A stretch of DNA of 47,934 nucleotides, from the NCBI GenBank assembly GCA_934668515.1, contig CAKUNS010000012.1, positions 1 through 47,934 on the forward strand, written 5' to 3'. The translations under genes and the position numbers were made by a program. The stretch is from an uncultured Eggerthellaceae bacterium. Its GTDB lineage: Bacteria; Actinomycetota; Coriobacteriia; Coriobacteriales; Eggerthellaceae. This document shows, in pieces, positions 29,133-36,340 of this stretch (within the stretch, counting starts at the first letter, position 1; each line of letters begins with the position of its first letter). The notes under the pieces were generated by a model. It was not told where the DNA came from and made no database searches. It saw nothing but the letters and a program-made list of their open reading frames with translations.

Positions 29133-29473
29133 GCCGAATCCCTCCATTCAACGTAAGCGGCCTCGCACTCAACCGGCCGCCACGGGTGCTATCGGATTAT
29201 CAACTTCATTAAAGCGCAATTACGCCGTTTATGTGGCAGAAGACGACTTCTCCTTAATGAATTTTTAATCATGGTGAAAGCCGCCCGACACCCAAGGGAA
29301 ACCGATAGCGGTCGCATTTCGCAACTTCCCACGCAGCAACGCCAAGGGGCTCGCACGGCGGCCCTTGAACCCCGTCCTCCGGGCAACATGGAACAACCAG
29401 CGAAACAACCCAAAGCCCCCGCGCAGCAGGTTTCTTGCAACAGGCTTCTTTTATGAAGGAGGGCGCTTACGCA
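29133..29473. other. Divergent intergenic region, glnA / glycan genes
   Basis: No gene is evident in these 341 bases. On the left an A/T-rich portion (about 29210-29275) probably holds the glnA promoter, but I cannot choose clear -35/-10 boxes. The right part is GC-rich and ends in a strong GAAGGAGGG ribosome-binding site (29455-29463) that serves the short leader frame at 29474. Confidence 0.5.
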
Positions 29474-29512
29474 ATGGTCGACCAAGGCGGTTTGATAAAC
29501 TCGATCGCATGA
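29474..29512 (+). CDS. Possible 12-residue leader peptide MVDQGGLINSIA
   Basis: GAAGGAGGG (29455-29463) lies 10 bases before this ATG, the only strong ribosome-binding site near the glycosyltransferase. The frame runs 12 codons and its TGA shares one base with an ATG of the glycosyltransferase (TGATG at 29510-29514), the classic coupling arrangement. No in-frame start of the glycosyltransferase lies at proper distance from that site. The peptide shows no run of a regulatory amino acid. It could be a coupling leader or chance. Confidence 0.4.
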   Translation: MVDQGGLINSIA

Positions 29513-30897
29513 TGAATACGACTGATAACGCGCCGCTCTCGCAAGCAGGCGAAACCCCCTCTTCGGAACCCTCAAAGCAAAGCCACGTTGCACCTGGTCC
29601 TCAAACCCCCAAGAAGCGTCTGGCGATTGTCACGATGGGCGTGAAGCTGGGTGACGAAACGCGCGGCTACACCCGTTTCCGCAAGCTCTCTGAAATGCTT
29701 GTCGCCCACGGGTTCGAGGTCGACTTGATCACCTCATCGTTCCAGCACTGGGACAAGCAGCAGCGAGACAAAAGCAAGGCATGCTACCAGGGCCTTCCCT
29801 ATAAGGTCGTCTTCATTGACGAGCCGGGGTACAAACGCAACCTCGACCTCGGTCGAATCCACAGCCACTCCGTTGCGGCCAAGAACCTGAACACCTTCTT
29901 CAAGAAGCGCTTCGCCGAGCCCGACGGCGGCTACGACCTCATCTATTCCGAGATCCCGCCCAACGACGTCGCGCGCGTCTGCGCCGAAACCGCCGACAGG
30001 AAGGGCATCCCTTACATCGCCGACATCAACGACCTGTGGCCCGAGGCCATGCGCATGGTCGTCGATATCCCCGTCATCAGCGATATTGCCTTCCACCCGT
30101 TCGCACGCGACGCGAAAAAGGTGTACCAGCTGCTTTCCGCTGCCGTGGGAACCTCAAACGAATACGCCAGCCGTCCCGAGAAGGACCGCACCGAACCGTA
30201 CCCCCGCATCACGGTGTACGTTGGCAACGACCTGAAGAAGTTCGACGCCGGCGTGGCCGCGCACAAGGGCGAGATCGCCAAGCCCGAAGGCGAGTTCTGG
30301 GTAACCTACGCCGGAACCTTGGGCGCCAGCTACGATCTGGAAACCCTGATCAACGCAGCCGCTCTTATCAAGCAGGCCGAAGAAGCAAGCGGCCCCGCGC
30401 TTTGCTCCGAAGTGGTCACCAACGAGGACACCTGCGACCTTAAGGTTCGCGTGAAGATCCTCGGTGACGGCCCGAACCGCGCCGCACTCGAGCAGCTGGT
30501 CCAAAGCCTGAACGCGCCTGTCGATTTCCTGGGCTACTGCCCCTACGATCTTATGGCGGCCTACCTTACCGCCTCCGACGTCACGGTGAATTCGCTTAAG
30601 AAAGACGCAGCGCAGAGCATCGTCACGAAGATCGGCGATTATCTCGCCGCAGGCAAGCCCATGATCAACACCGGTTCCAGCGAAGAATTCCAGATGAAGG
30701 TGAAAACCGACGGATTCGGCGTGAACGTCGTCGCCGAGGACGCGCAGGCTCTTGCCGACGCCATCACCGACCTCACGAAGCGCCCCAACCGCCGTCGCAT
30801 CATGGGAACCAGGGCCCGCGACGTAGCCGTTGCCCAGTTCGATCAGGATCATTCCTACTTGGCCATCGTCAAACTCATCCGCAATCTCACGAAATAA
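29512..30897 (+). CDS. Family 4-type (GT-B) glycosyltransferase
   Basis: A protein of about 461 residues. A disordered Ser/Pro/Gln-rich stretch of 35 residues precedes the first Rossmann domain (KRLAIVTMGVKLGDETRGYTR). Then come DLIYSEIPPNDVARVC, PYIADINDLWPEAMRM, and the second, donor-binding domain (WVTYAGTLGASYDLETLI, VKILGDGPNRAALEQLV, VDFLGYCPYDLMAAYLTASD). It resembles transferases that extend lipid-linked sugars at the cytoplasmic membrane; acceptor and donor are unknown. Two consecutive ATG codons (29509 and 29512) are possible starts; the second overlaps the leader stop. The aminotransferase gene follows after 28 bases. Confidence 0.88.
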   Translation: MNTTDNAPLSQAGETPSSEPSKQSHVAPGPQTPKKRLAIVTMGVKLGDETRGYTRFRKLSEMLVAHGFEVDLITSSFQHWDKQQRDKSKACYQGLPYKVVFIDEPGYKRNLDLGRIHSHSVAAKNLNTFFKKRFAEPDGGYDLIYSEIPPNDVARVCAETADRKGIPYIADINDLWPEAMRMVVDIPVISDIAFHPFARDAKKVYQLLSAAVGTSNEYASRPEKDRTEPYPRITVYVGNDLKKFDAGVAAHKGEIAKPEGEFWVTYAGTLGASYDLETLINAAALIKQAEEASGPALCSEVVTNEDTCDLKVRVKILGDGPNRAALEQLVQSLNAPVDFLGYCPYDLMAAYLTASDVTVNSLKKDAAQSIVTKIGDYLAAGKPMINTGSSEEFQMKVKTDGFGVNVVAEDAQALADAITDLTKRPNRRRIMGTRARDVAVAQFDQDHSYLAIVKLIRNLTK

Positions 30898-30925
30898 TGC
30901 GACTGCGCGAACCTAAGGAGCATTC

Positions 30926-32179
30926 ATGAGCTCAAACGCAAAGAAGCAGATCCCGTTCAGCCCGCCTGACATCACGCAAGCAGAAATCGATCAAGTTGTC
31001 GAAGCGCTGAAAAGCGGGTGGATCACCACTGGCCCGAAAACCAAGCAGTTCGAAAACGAGCTGTCCGCCTACATGGGCACCCCGAAAACCGCTGCCCTGT
31101 CCTCGGCCACCGCTGCCGAGGAATGCGCCTTGCGCGTTTTGGGAATCGGGCCCGGCGACGAAGTCATCGTCCCTGCTTACACGTACACCGCCACGGCAAG
31201 CGCCGTCTGCCACGTGGGCGCCACGCCTGTCATGGTCGACTGCGCGCCCGGCTCCTTCGAAATGGATTACCAAAAGGTCGCCGAAGCCGTCACGCCCAAA
31301 ACCAAGGCCGTCGTCCCCGTCGACCTTGGCGGCAAAATGATCGACTACGACACGCTCTTCGCCGCACTCGACTCCGTCAGCGCTGCGTGGTCTCCCGCAA
31401 ACGACATCCAGGCCGCGTACAAGCGCGTGCCCGTCGTTTCCGACTGCGCCCACTCCATGGGCGCCGTCCGCCACGGCAAGCACGCGGGCTCGGTGGCCGA
31501 CTTCTCATCTTTCTCGTTCCATGCTGTGAAGAACCTGACCACCGCAGAAGGCGGCGCGCTCACCTGGCGTCAGGGCACGCAGGACGACGAAGCCATCTAC
31601 AAGCAGATCATGCTGCTGTCGCTTCACGGCCAGAACAAGGACGCCCTTGCCAAGACGAAAGCCGGCGCGTGGGAATACGACATCGTTTTCCCGGGCTGGA
31701 AATGCAACATGACCGACATGGCCGCTGGCGTCGGACGAGCGCAGCTGAAGCGCTACCCCGACCTGCTTGCGCGCCGTCGCGCCATCTTCGAGCGCTACTG
31801 CTCGAACCTTGCCGCCGTGGATTCCATGCCGCTCGATATCCTTCAGCACTTCGGCAACGACGAACAGGGCGGGTGGGCATCCAGTGCCCACCTGATGATC
31901 GTCAGGCTTGAAGGCAAGAGCGTCGAATTCAGGAATACCCTGATCACGCGCATGGGCGAAGCTGGTGTCGCAACCAATGTCCACTACAAGCCCCTTCCCA
32001 TGATGACCGCATACAAGAACATGGGATTCGACATCAACAACTTCCCGAACGCCTTCGCGCAATATCAAAACGAGGTCACGCTTCCGCTGCACACCCTGCT
32101 CAGCGACGAGGACGTCGACTACGTTTCCGAGACCTTCGCCTCGGTTTACCATGCGCTCGAGACCGAAGGCATTCGCTAA
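30926..32179 (+). CDS. DegT/DnrJ/EryC1-family PLP sugar aminotransferase
   Basis: A 417-residue enzyme that aminates nucleotide-bound keto-sugars using pyridoxal phosphate. The N-terminus PFSPPDITQAEIDQVVEALK, the segment VIVPAYTYTATASAVCHVGA and the PLP-binding Lys in SFHAVKNLTTAEGGAL are diagnostic. The C-terminal VATNVHYKPLPMM is also family-typical. AAGGAG lies 6 bases before the ATG. Standing between a glycosyltransferase and a sugar-phosphate transferase, it probably makes an amino-sugar for the glycan they build. No 4,6-dehydratase or acetyltransferase for the same sugar is present in the window. Confidence 0.93.
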   Translation: MSSNAKKQIPFSPPDITQAEIDQVVEALKSGWITTGPKTKQFENELSAYMGTPKTAALSSATAAEECALRVLGIGPGDEVIVPAYTYTATASAVCHVGATPVMVDCAPGSFEMDYQKVAEAVTPKTKAVVPVDLGGKMIDYDTLFAALDSVSAAWSPANDIQAAYKRVPVVSDCAHSMGAVRHGKHAGSVADFSSFSFHAVKNLTTAEGGALTWRQGTQDDEAIYKQIMLLSLHGQNKDALAKTKAGAWEYDIVFPGWKCNMTDMAAGVGRAQLKRYPDLLARRRAIFERYCSNLAAVDSMPLDILQHFGNDEQGGWASSAHLMIVRLEGKSVEFRNTLITRMGEAGVATNVHYKPLPMMTAYKNMGFDINNFPNAFAQYQNEVTLPLHTLLSDEDVDYVSETFASVYHALETEGIR

Positions 32180-32209
32180 CGTTGCACGAAATCGGATAGA
32201 ATTCGCTTT

Positions 32210-32833
32210 ATGTACCAACACGTATTCAAACGCCTGCTCGACATCGTCATCGGGGTCATTGCACTTGCCCCCGTTTGCCTTGTCATATTGATTTTCGGAA
32301 TCGCCATCAAGCTTGAAGACAGAGGCCCCGTCTTCTACAACGCGCCGCGCGTAGGCAAAGACGGACACGATTTCATCATGTACAAACTGCGCAGCATGCG
32401 CGTGAACGCGCCCGACCTGGTCATGGAGGACGGCTCCACCTACAACGGCGCCGACGACCCGCGCATGACCAAAGTTGGGGCCCTTCTGCGCAAAACCAGC
32501 CTTGACGAGCTGCCTCAGTTCCTGAATGTCCTGAAGGGCGACATGAGCGTCATCGGCCCTCGCCCCGATCTGCGCCGCGAAACCGAGCTTTACACCGGCG
32601 AAGAGGGACTCAAACTCACCGTGAAGCCAGGCATCACCGGTTACGCTGCGGTCATGGGACGCAATTCGCTCCCGTGGCACGACCGCCTGGCTCTGGACGT
32701 ATACTACGTGAAGCACATTTCGTTCGCTTTGGATGCAAAGGTCTTCTTCCGCACGTTCGCAACTGTGTTCAAGCAGGAAGGCATTTACGTCGAAGGCGAT
32801 GACAACGCCGAATCGGCAAAGGTCGGCGAGTAA
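32210..32833 (+). CDS. Small phosphoglycosyl transferase (WbaP/PglC-type)
   Basis: A 207-residue monotopic enzyme that moves a sugar phosphate onto undecaprenyl phosphate, the first membrane step of glycan assembly. A single hydrophobic segment (about 10-32) is followed by the core VFYNAPRVGKDGHDFIMYKLRSMR, the catalytic Asp-Glu pair in KTSLDELPQFLNVLKGDMS, VIGPRPDLR and VKPGITGYAAVMGRN. Its size equals the minimal PglC type, without the extra membrane region of WbaP. No strong ribosome-binding site precedes the ATG, which is 30 bases after the aminotransferase. Confidence 0.94.
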   Translation: MYQHVFKRLLDIVIGVIALAPVCLVILIFGIAIKLEDRGPVFYNAPRVGKDGHDFIMYKLRSMRVNAPDLVMEDGSTYNGADDPRMTKVGALLRKTSLDELPQFLNVLKGDMSVIGPRPDLRRETELYTGEEGLKLTVKPGITGYAAVMGRNSLPWHDRLALDVYYVKHISFALDAKVFFRTFATVFKQEGIYVEGDDNAESAKVGE

Positions 32834-32897
32834 CCAAGGCACTAACGGACGGGCGCACGTTAAAGGGGAGCGCCCAAAAACGAGAGAGGTCACACAC

Positions 32898-33764
32898 ATG
32901 GCAGAAGAACAGAATCCCGATTCATGCAACGGCAGCTGCGGTAGCTGCGGCAGCTCGAGCTGCGGTTCCCGCACCGAGAAGCAGCGTACCTCCACGGCTC
33001 GCGCCAATGTGAAGCACGTCATCGGCGTTGTTTCCGGCAAGGGCGGCGTTGGCAAGTCGCTGGTTACCTGCCTGCTTGCCTCCGAGCTTACCAAGCGCGG
33101 TTACAAGGTTGGCATTCTTGACGCCGACATCACCGGCCCGTCCATCCCCAAGGCATTCGGTCTTAAGGGCCGCCTGATGGGCGACAAGGACGGCATCCTG
33201 CCCTTCGAAACCGAAAGCGGCATCAAGGCGGTTTCCACCAACCTCATGCTTGACCAGGAAGATGCACCCGTCGCCTGGCGCGGCCCGGTTGTCACTGGCC
33301 TTCTGAAGCAGTTCTTCGGCGACACCAACTGGGAAGAGATCGACTACCTGCTGGTTGACATGCCTCCGGGAACCTCCGACGTGTTCCTGACCGTCATGCA
33401 GAGCATGAACCTTGACGGCATCGTCACGGTTTCCGCCCCGCAGCAGCTGGTCTCCATGATCGTCGGCAAGGCAGTCAATCTGGCGCACGAGATGAACATC
33501 CCCGTTCTTGGCTTGGTCGAGAACATGGCCTACTTCAAGTGCGACGAGTGCGGCAAGAAGCACTTCATCTTCGGCGAGCCCCAGGGTGCCGAAATCGCCG
33601 AGCACTACGGCATTCCCGCTTGCGCCACCCTGCCCCTTGACCCCAGCTTCGCCAACCTGGTCGACGCCGGCAAGGTTGAGGAGTACGACGTCGAAGGCGC
33701 GCTTGATCCCGTCATCGACCAGATCGTCGCCCTTCCCGGCAAGGAGAACGCCACGCAGGCGTAA
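32898..33764 (+). CDS. mrp: Mrp/NBP35-type Fe-S cluster carrier ATPase
   Basis: A 288-residue P-loop ATPase that carries Fe-S clusters to apoproteins. An N-terminal Cys-rich tail has Cys 10, 14, 17 and 22 (CX3CX2CX4C), recalling the Fe-S motif of Nbp35. The deviant Walker A VVSGKGGVGKS follows, then DADITGPSIPKAFG, DYLLVDMPPGTSD and a late CDECGK pair (CX2C) that bridges the dimer. I start at MAEEQNP, with GAGAGG 8 bases upstream; the frame is open earlier inside the preceding gene. It lies 64 bases after the glycan genes and may have its own promoter. Confidence 0.95.
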   Translation: MAEEQNPDSCNGSCGSCGSSSCGSRTEKQRTSTARANVKHVIGVVSGKGGVGKSLVTCLLASELTKRGYKVGILDADITGPSIPKAFGLKGRLMGDKDGILPFETESGIKAVSTNLMLDQEDAPVAWRGPVVTGLLKQFFGDTNWEEIDYLLVDMPPGTSDVFLTVMQSMNLDGIVTVSAPQQLVSMIVGKAVNLAHEMNIPVLGLVENMAYFKCDECGKKHFIFGEPQGAEIAEHYGIPACATLPLDPSFANLVDAGKVEEYDVEGALDPVIDQIVALPGKENATQA

Positions 33765-33792
33765 TTCCTCGCATCATAGCGCATCAACTGAA

Positions 33793-33824
33793 ATCGCCCT
33801 TCCGAAGCAGCTCGGAAGGGCGAT
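33793..33824. terminator. Stem-loop between convergent genes
   Basis: A perfect 13-bp stem (33793-33805 with 33812-33824) around a 6-base loop sits between mrp and the oppositely directed transporter gene. Neither side has a clean T run, but position and stability suggest a shared bidirectional terminator. Confidence 0.6.
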
Positions 33825-33856
33825 TGTCGTATAAACCACCTTGAATCAAGCGGTGC

Positions 33857-35104
33857 CTACGCTGCCGCTTCTGCCGCCTTCTTCACGTTGGCGGCCATGC
33901 GCTTGTACTGGCTTAGGAACAAGACCACGGCAAAAACAATGGGGACGAGCATGCACAGCCACATCCACGAGTACGCCGTGCTCTCGGCACCGGCAATGGG
34001 GAGAAACACGTCAATGAGCACGCCTGCAAGCGCCGGGCCCAGCAAGTTGCCGACATCAAGACCGGTGTACGTGGTGTTGGTGCCCGCCCCGGTGTGATCG
34101 GGCGGCACCATGCGCAACGCCAAGGCCTGAACCAGCGGGTTGCACACACCGAAGCCGCACGAGCCCACAACGGCCGCCAGCAAGAACATCGGAAGCGTCG
34201 TTGCCTGCGAGATTATAACGTACGAGACACCGAACGCAATGAAAGCAAAAATCAGAATGGCCTTGGTGCCGTGAACGTCGGACATCCTTCCGAAAAACGG
34301 ACGCGTGACCAGCATGCACAGAGCGTATACCGTGAAATACAAAGCGATGTGGTCCACCCCAAGCAGCGTGCCGTAAATAACCAAGAACGATGCCGTGCAC
34401 GAAAATGCGCAGCTGATCAAACACAAAATACCAGCAGGGATGAACGCCTGCTTCGCGAAAATACGATCGGGCTGAATTTTGTACGAGGGCCTATTCTCCT
34501 CAGGCTTCACCTTCACGAACGGAATGATGCAGCACGCCACGCTCAGCAAAACGCCCGCCGATATGTACGTGGGGAAATAGCCGCATGACCCGGCCATCCA
34601 AACCGCAAACGCAGGACCAACCGACTGAGCGATAGAGAACGCAAGCATGTACATGCTCACGCCGCTTGAAAGCCGCGAATACGGAACCACCTTGCTGACA
34701 AGAGCCATGCCCAACGGAGCGGCGCAGCCGATTCCGATGCCATGCAGCAGGCGAACGGCGAACAAGGTGGCAGGCGACGAGGCGAACGCATACAGGAACA
34801 TAGAGACCGCATTCAGGGCATACGCCATGAAATACAAGCGCTTCTTCGAGAAGCTGTCGAATGCTGGGCCGGAAAACGGGCGGATGGCCAAAGCCGTGAT
34901 CGCGAATGCGCAAACAACCACGCCAACCGTGGTTGCGTCAGCGCCCATTCCGCGGGCAGACAGAGGAATAATGGTCGTGGCGAGCTGCGTGCCCATCGAC
35001 TGGAAGAAGTTCACGCAAAGCAGGGCAACGAACGACGCGCTCCACATGCTTTCGAGCTTATTCTTGTCGTTCTTCACCCCAGTACCCGTTTGGTGAACCG
35101 ACAT
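33857..35104 (-). CDS. Major facilitator superfamily transporter
   Basis: A protein of about 415 residues with 12 predicted membrane segments and a short cytoplasmic start. Loop motifs include RPFSGPAFDSFSKKRLYFMAY between helices 2 and 3 and RPFFGRMSDVHGTKAIL between helices 8 and 9, both MFS A-type motifs. The substrate is unknown; the shape matches drug or sugar efflux permeases. I prefer the start at MSVHQTG (35104), 9 bases after AAAGGGG; the upstream ATG at 35113 directly touches that site. The gene points toward mrp and is 105 bases from the mIHF terminator. Confidence 0.9.
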   Translation of the reverse strand: MSVHQTGTGVKNDKNKLESMWSASFVALLCVNFFQSMGTQLATTIIPLSARGMGADATTVGVVVCAFAITALAIRPFSGPAFDSFSKKRLYFMAYALNAVSMFLYAFASSPATLFAVRLLHGIGIGCAAPLGMALVSKVVPYSRLSSGVSMYMLAFSIAQSVGPAFAVWMAGSCGYFPTYISAGVLLSVACCIIPFVKVKPEENRPSYKIQPDRIFAKQAFIPAGILCLISCAFSCTASFLVIYGTLLGVDHIALYFTVYALCMLVTRPFFGRMSDVHGTKAILIFAFIAFGVSYVIISQATTLPMFLLAAVVGSCGFGVCNPLVQALALRMVPPDHTGAGTNTTYTGLDVGNLLGPALAGVLIDVFLPIAGAESTAYSWMWLCMLVPIVFAVVLFLSQYKRMAANVKKAAEAAA

Positions 35105-35165
35105 CTCCAACATCCCCTTTCATTTCGGCTCAAGACTACACCCGAGTCATATGGCGTCGTTAAAT

Positions 35166-35198
35166 CAACAAAAAACGCGCCCCTACATGGGGCGCGTT
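35166..35198 (-). terminator. Terminator of the mIHF gene
   Basis: A perfect 10-bp stem (35174-35183 with 35189-35198) around a 5-base loop is followed on the minus strand by TTTTTGTTGAT. It lies 21 bases after the mIHF stop codon. Confidence 0.85.
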
Positions 35199-35218
35199 CC
35201 AAGGTTATAAAGCAGTGG

Positions 35219-35530
35219 CTACTTGTCGAGAACCTCGATGAGGGCTTCCTTCTGACGATCGCCAAGGCCAGTAAGGCGGCGAGACTCGTCGATGCCGATC
35301 TCGGCCATGAGCTTCTCGGTGGAAACCTTGCCGAAGCCGGGGAATGCGGCGATGAACTGCTTCACGCGCATCTTGCCCAAAGCAGGGTCGTCAATCTCCT
35401 CGAAAGCCTTCTTAGCGGAAAGCTTGCCGGCCTTGATGTTCTCTTTATACTCGGCACGCTTTGCGCGGGTTGCTGCGGCCTTCTTCAGGGCCTCGGCCCT
35501 TTGCTCATCGGTCATCTGAGGCAATGCCAT
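35219..35530 (-). CDS. mihF: Actinobacterial integration host factor (mIHF)
   Basis: A 103-residue nucleoid protein. The basic helical N-terminus (RAEALKKAAATRAKRAEYKE) and the helix-two-turn-helix region (MRVKQFIAAFPGFGKVSTEKLMAEIGIDESRRLTGLG) are those of the actinobacterial mIHF family, unrelated to the proteobacterial IHF heterodimer. These proteins bind and bend DNA and are often essential. The gene is monocistronic, with its own terminator and an extended -10-like TGGTATTAT about 50 bases upstream. It is one of the best taxonomic markers in this window. Confidence 0.95.
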   Translation of the reverse strand: MALPQMTDEQRAEALKKAAATRAKRAEYKENIKAGKLSAKKAFEEIDDPALGKMRVKQFIAAFPGFGKVSTEKLMAEIGIDESRRLTGLGDRQKEALIEVLDK

Positions 35531-35638
35531 TCAAATCACTTCCTTGTATCGTTTTATCGCTCGAAACGAGCTAAAGCACTGGAATAATACCACAACGCTC
35601 CTGTTGGTGGGCAAATAGCCGATAACTGGTTGCTTCTT

Positions 35639-36112
35639 TTATTTAACAACCAGAACAGGCACTTCAGACTCGCCCAAAACCGAAAAACTCACGCTGCCAA
35701 GAAGACCGCGGATACCGCCCAAACCGCGGCTGCCCATGACGATAAGGTCGCACTTGTGATCGGCGGCGTAATCAACCACGCCCGCACCCGTTCCGGCACT
35801 AGTGATGACGTCGACCGAAGCCTTGTCGCCCAATTCGGCCAGAGCATCGTGCAGATCGGCCTTCAGATCAGCGATGGCGCTGTCCTTCGCCTCGGTGATG
35901 AGCCTGGCATACGAAGCCTCATCCATGCTGTCGTAGGGGTGCCAGAAGGGGTTGCTGTTCCCGTATTTCGGGGTGAAGTCGGATGTCGCTATAACGTTGA
36001 CAACATGGATCTTGGCGTTGGGATCGTCGGCGATCAGCTTAGCGGCAGTATCAAGCGCGCGGATCGCGTGGTCGGAGCCGTCGTAAGGAACCATGACATT
36101 CTTGAACAACAT
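35639..36112 (-). CDS. Universal stress protein UspA
   Basis: A 157-residue single-domain Usp protein. It starts NVMVPYDGSDHAIRALDTA and ends with the nucleotide-binding loop GSRGLGGIRGLLGSVSFSVL followed by SEVPVLVV, so it should be of the ATP-binding class. A strong TAGGAGG lies 6 bases before the ATG. It stands alone. The relation to the neighbours is unknown. Confidence 0.93.
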   Translation of the reverse strand: MLFKNVMVPYDGSDHAIRALDTAAKLIADDPNAKIHVVNVIATSDFTPKYGNSNPFWHPYDSMDEASYARLITEAKDSAIADLKADLHDALAELGDKASVDVITSAGTGAGVVDYAADHKCDLIVMGSRGLGGIRGLLGSVSFSVLGESEVPVLVVK

Positions 36113-36284
36113 GATGAGCCTCCTATTCGCAGTGCTGCCGTGCTTGCGGCAGCAAGGAGTGCGGAGCGGGATAGCGATGAACGTGCCGACAACGCACCCT
36201 ATGCCCCCATGATAGCGCTAAATCAACGTTGCGAAGCGAGAAGCCGACAGCAACCTTCTTGTTGGGGAATACACTCCGAACGCG

Positions 36285-36308
36285 GATGGCCGCCCGAAGG
36301 CGGCCATC
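36285..36308. terminator. Stem-loop after the first sulfotransferase
   Basis: A perfect 10-bp stem (36285-36294 with 36299-36308) with loop CGAA lies 33 bases after the stop. It is nearly identical to the hairpin after the second copy. It has no T run on the minus strand, so terminator function is uncertain. Confidence 0.5.
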
Positions 36309-36340
36309 TTGGCAGAAAGGGGTGAAACTGTTTCCGGAAC

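Noticed and set aside
31505..33094. Long minus-strand frame opposite the glycan genes
   Set aside because: It lies across three well-supported plus-strand genes and shows no domain.
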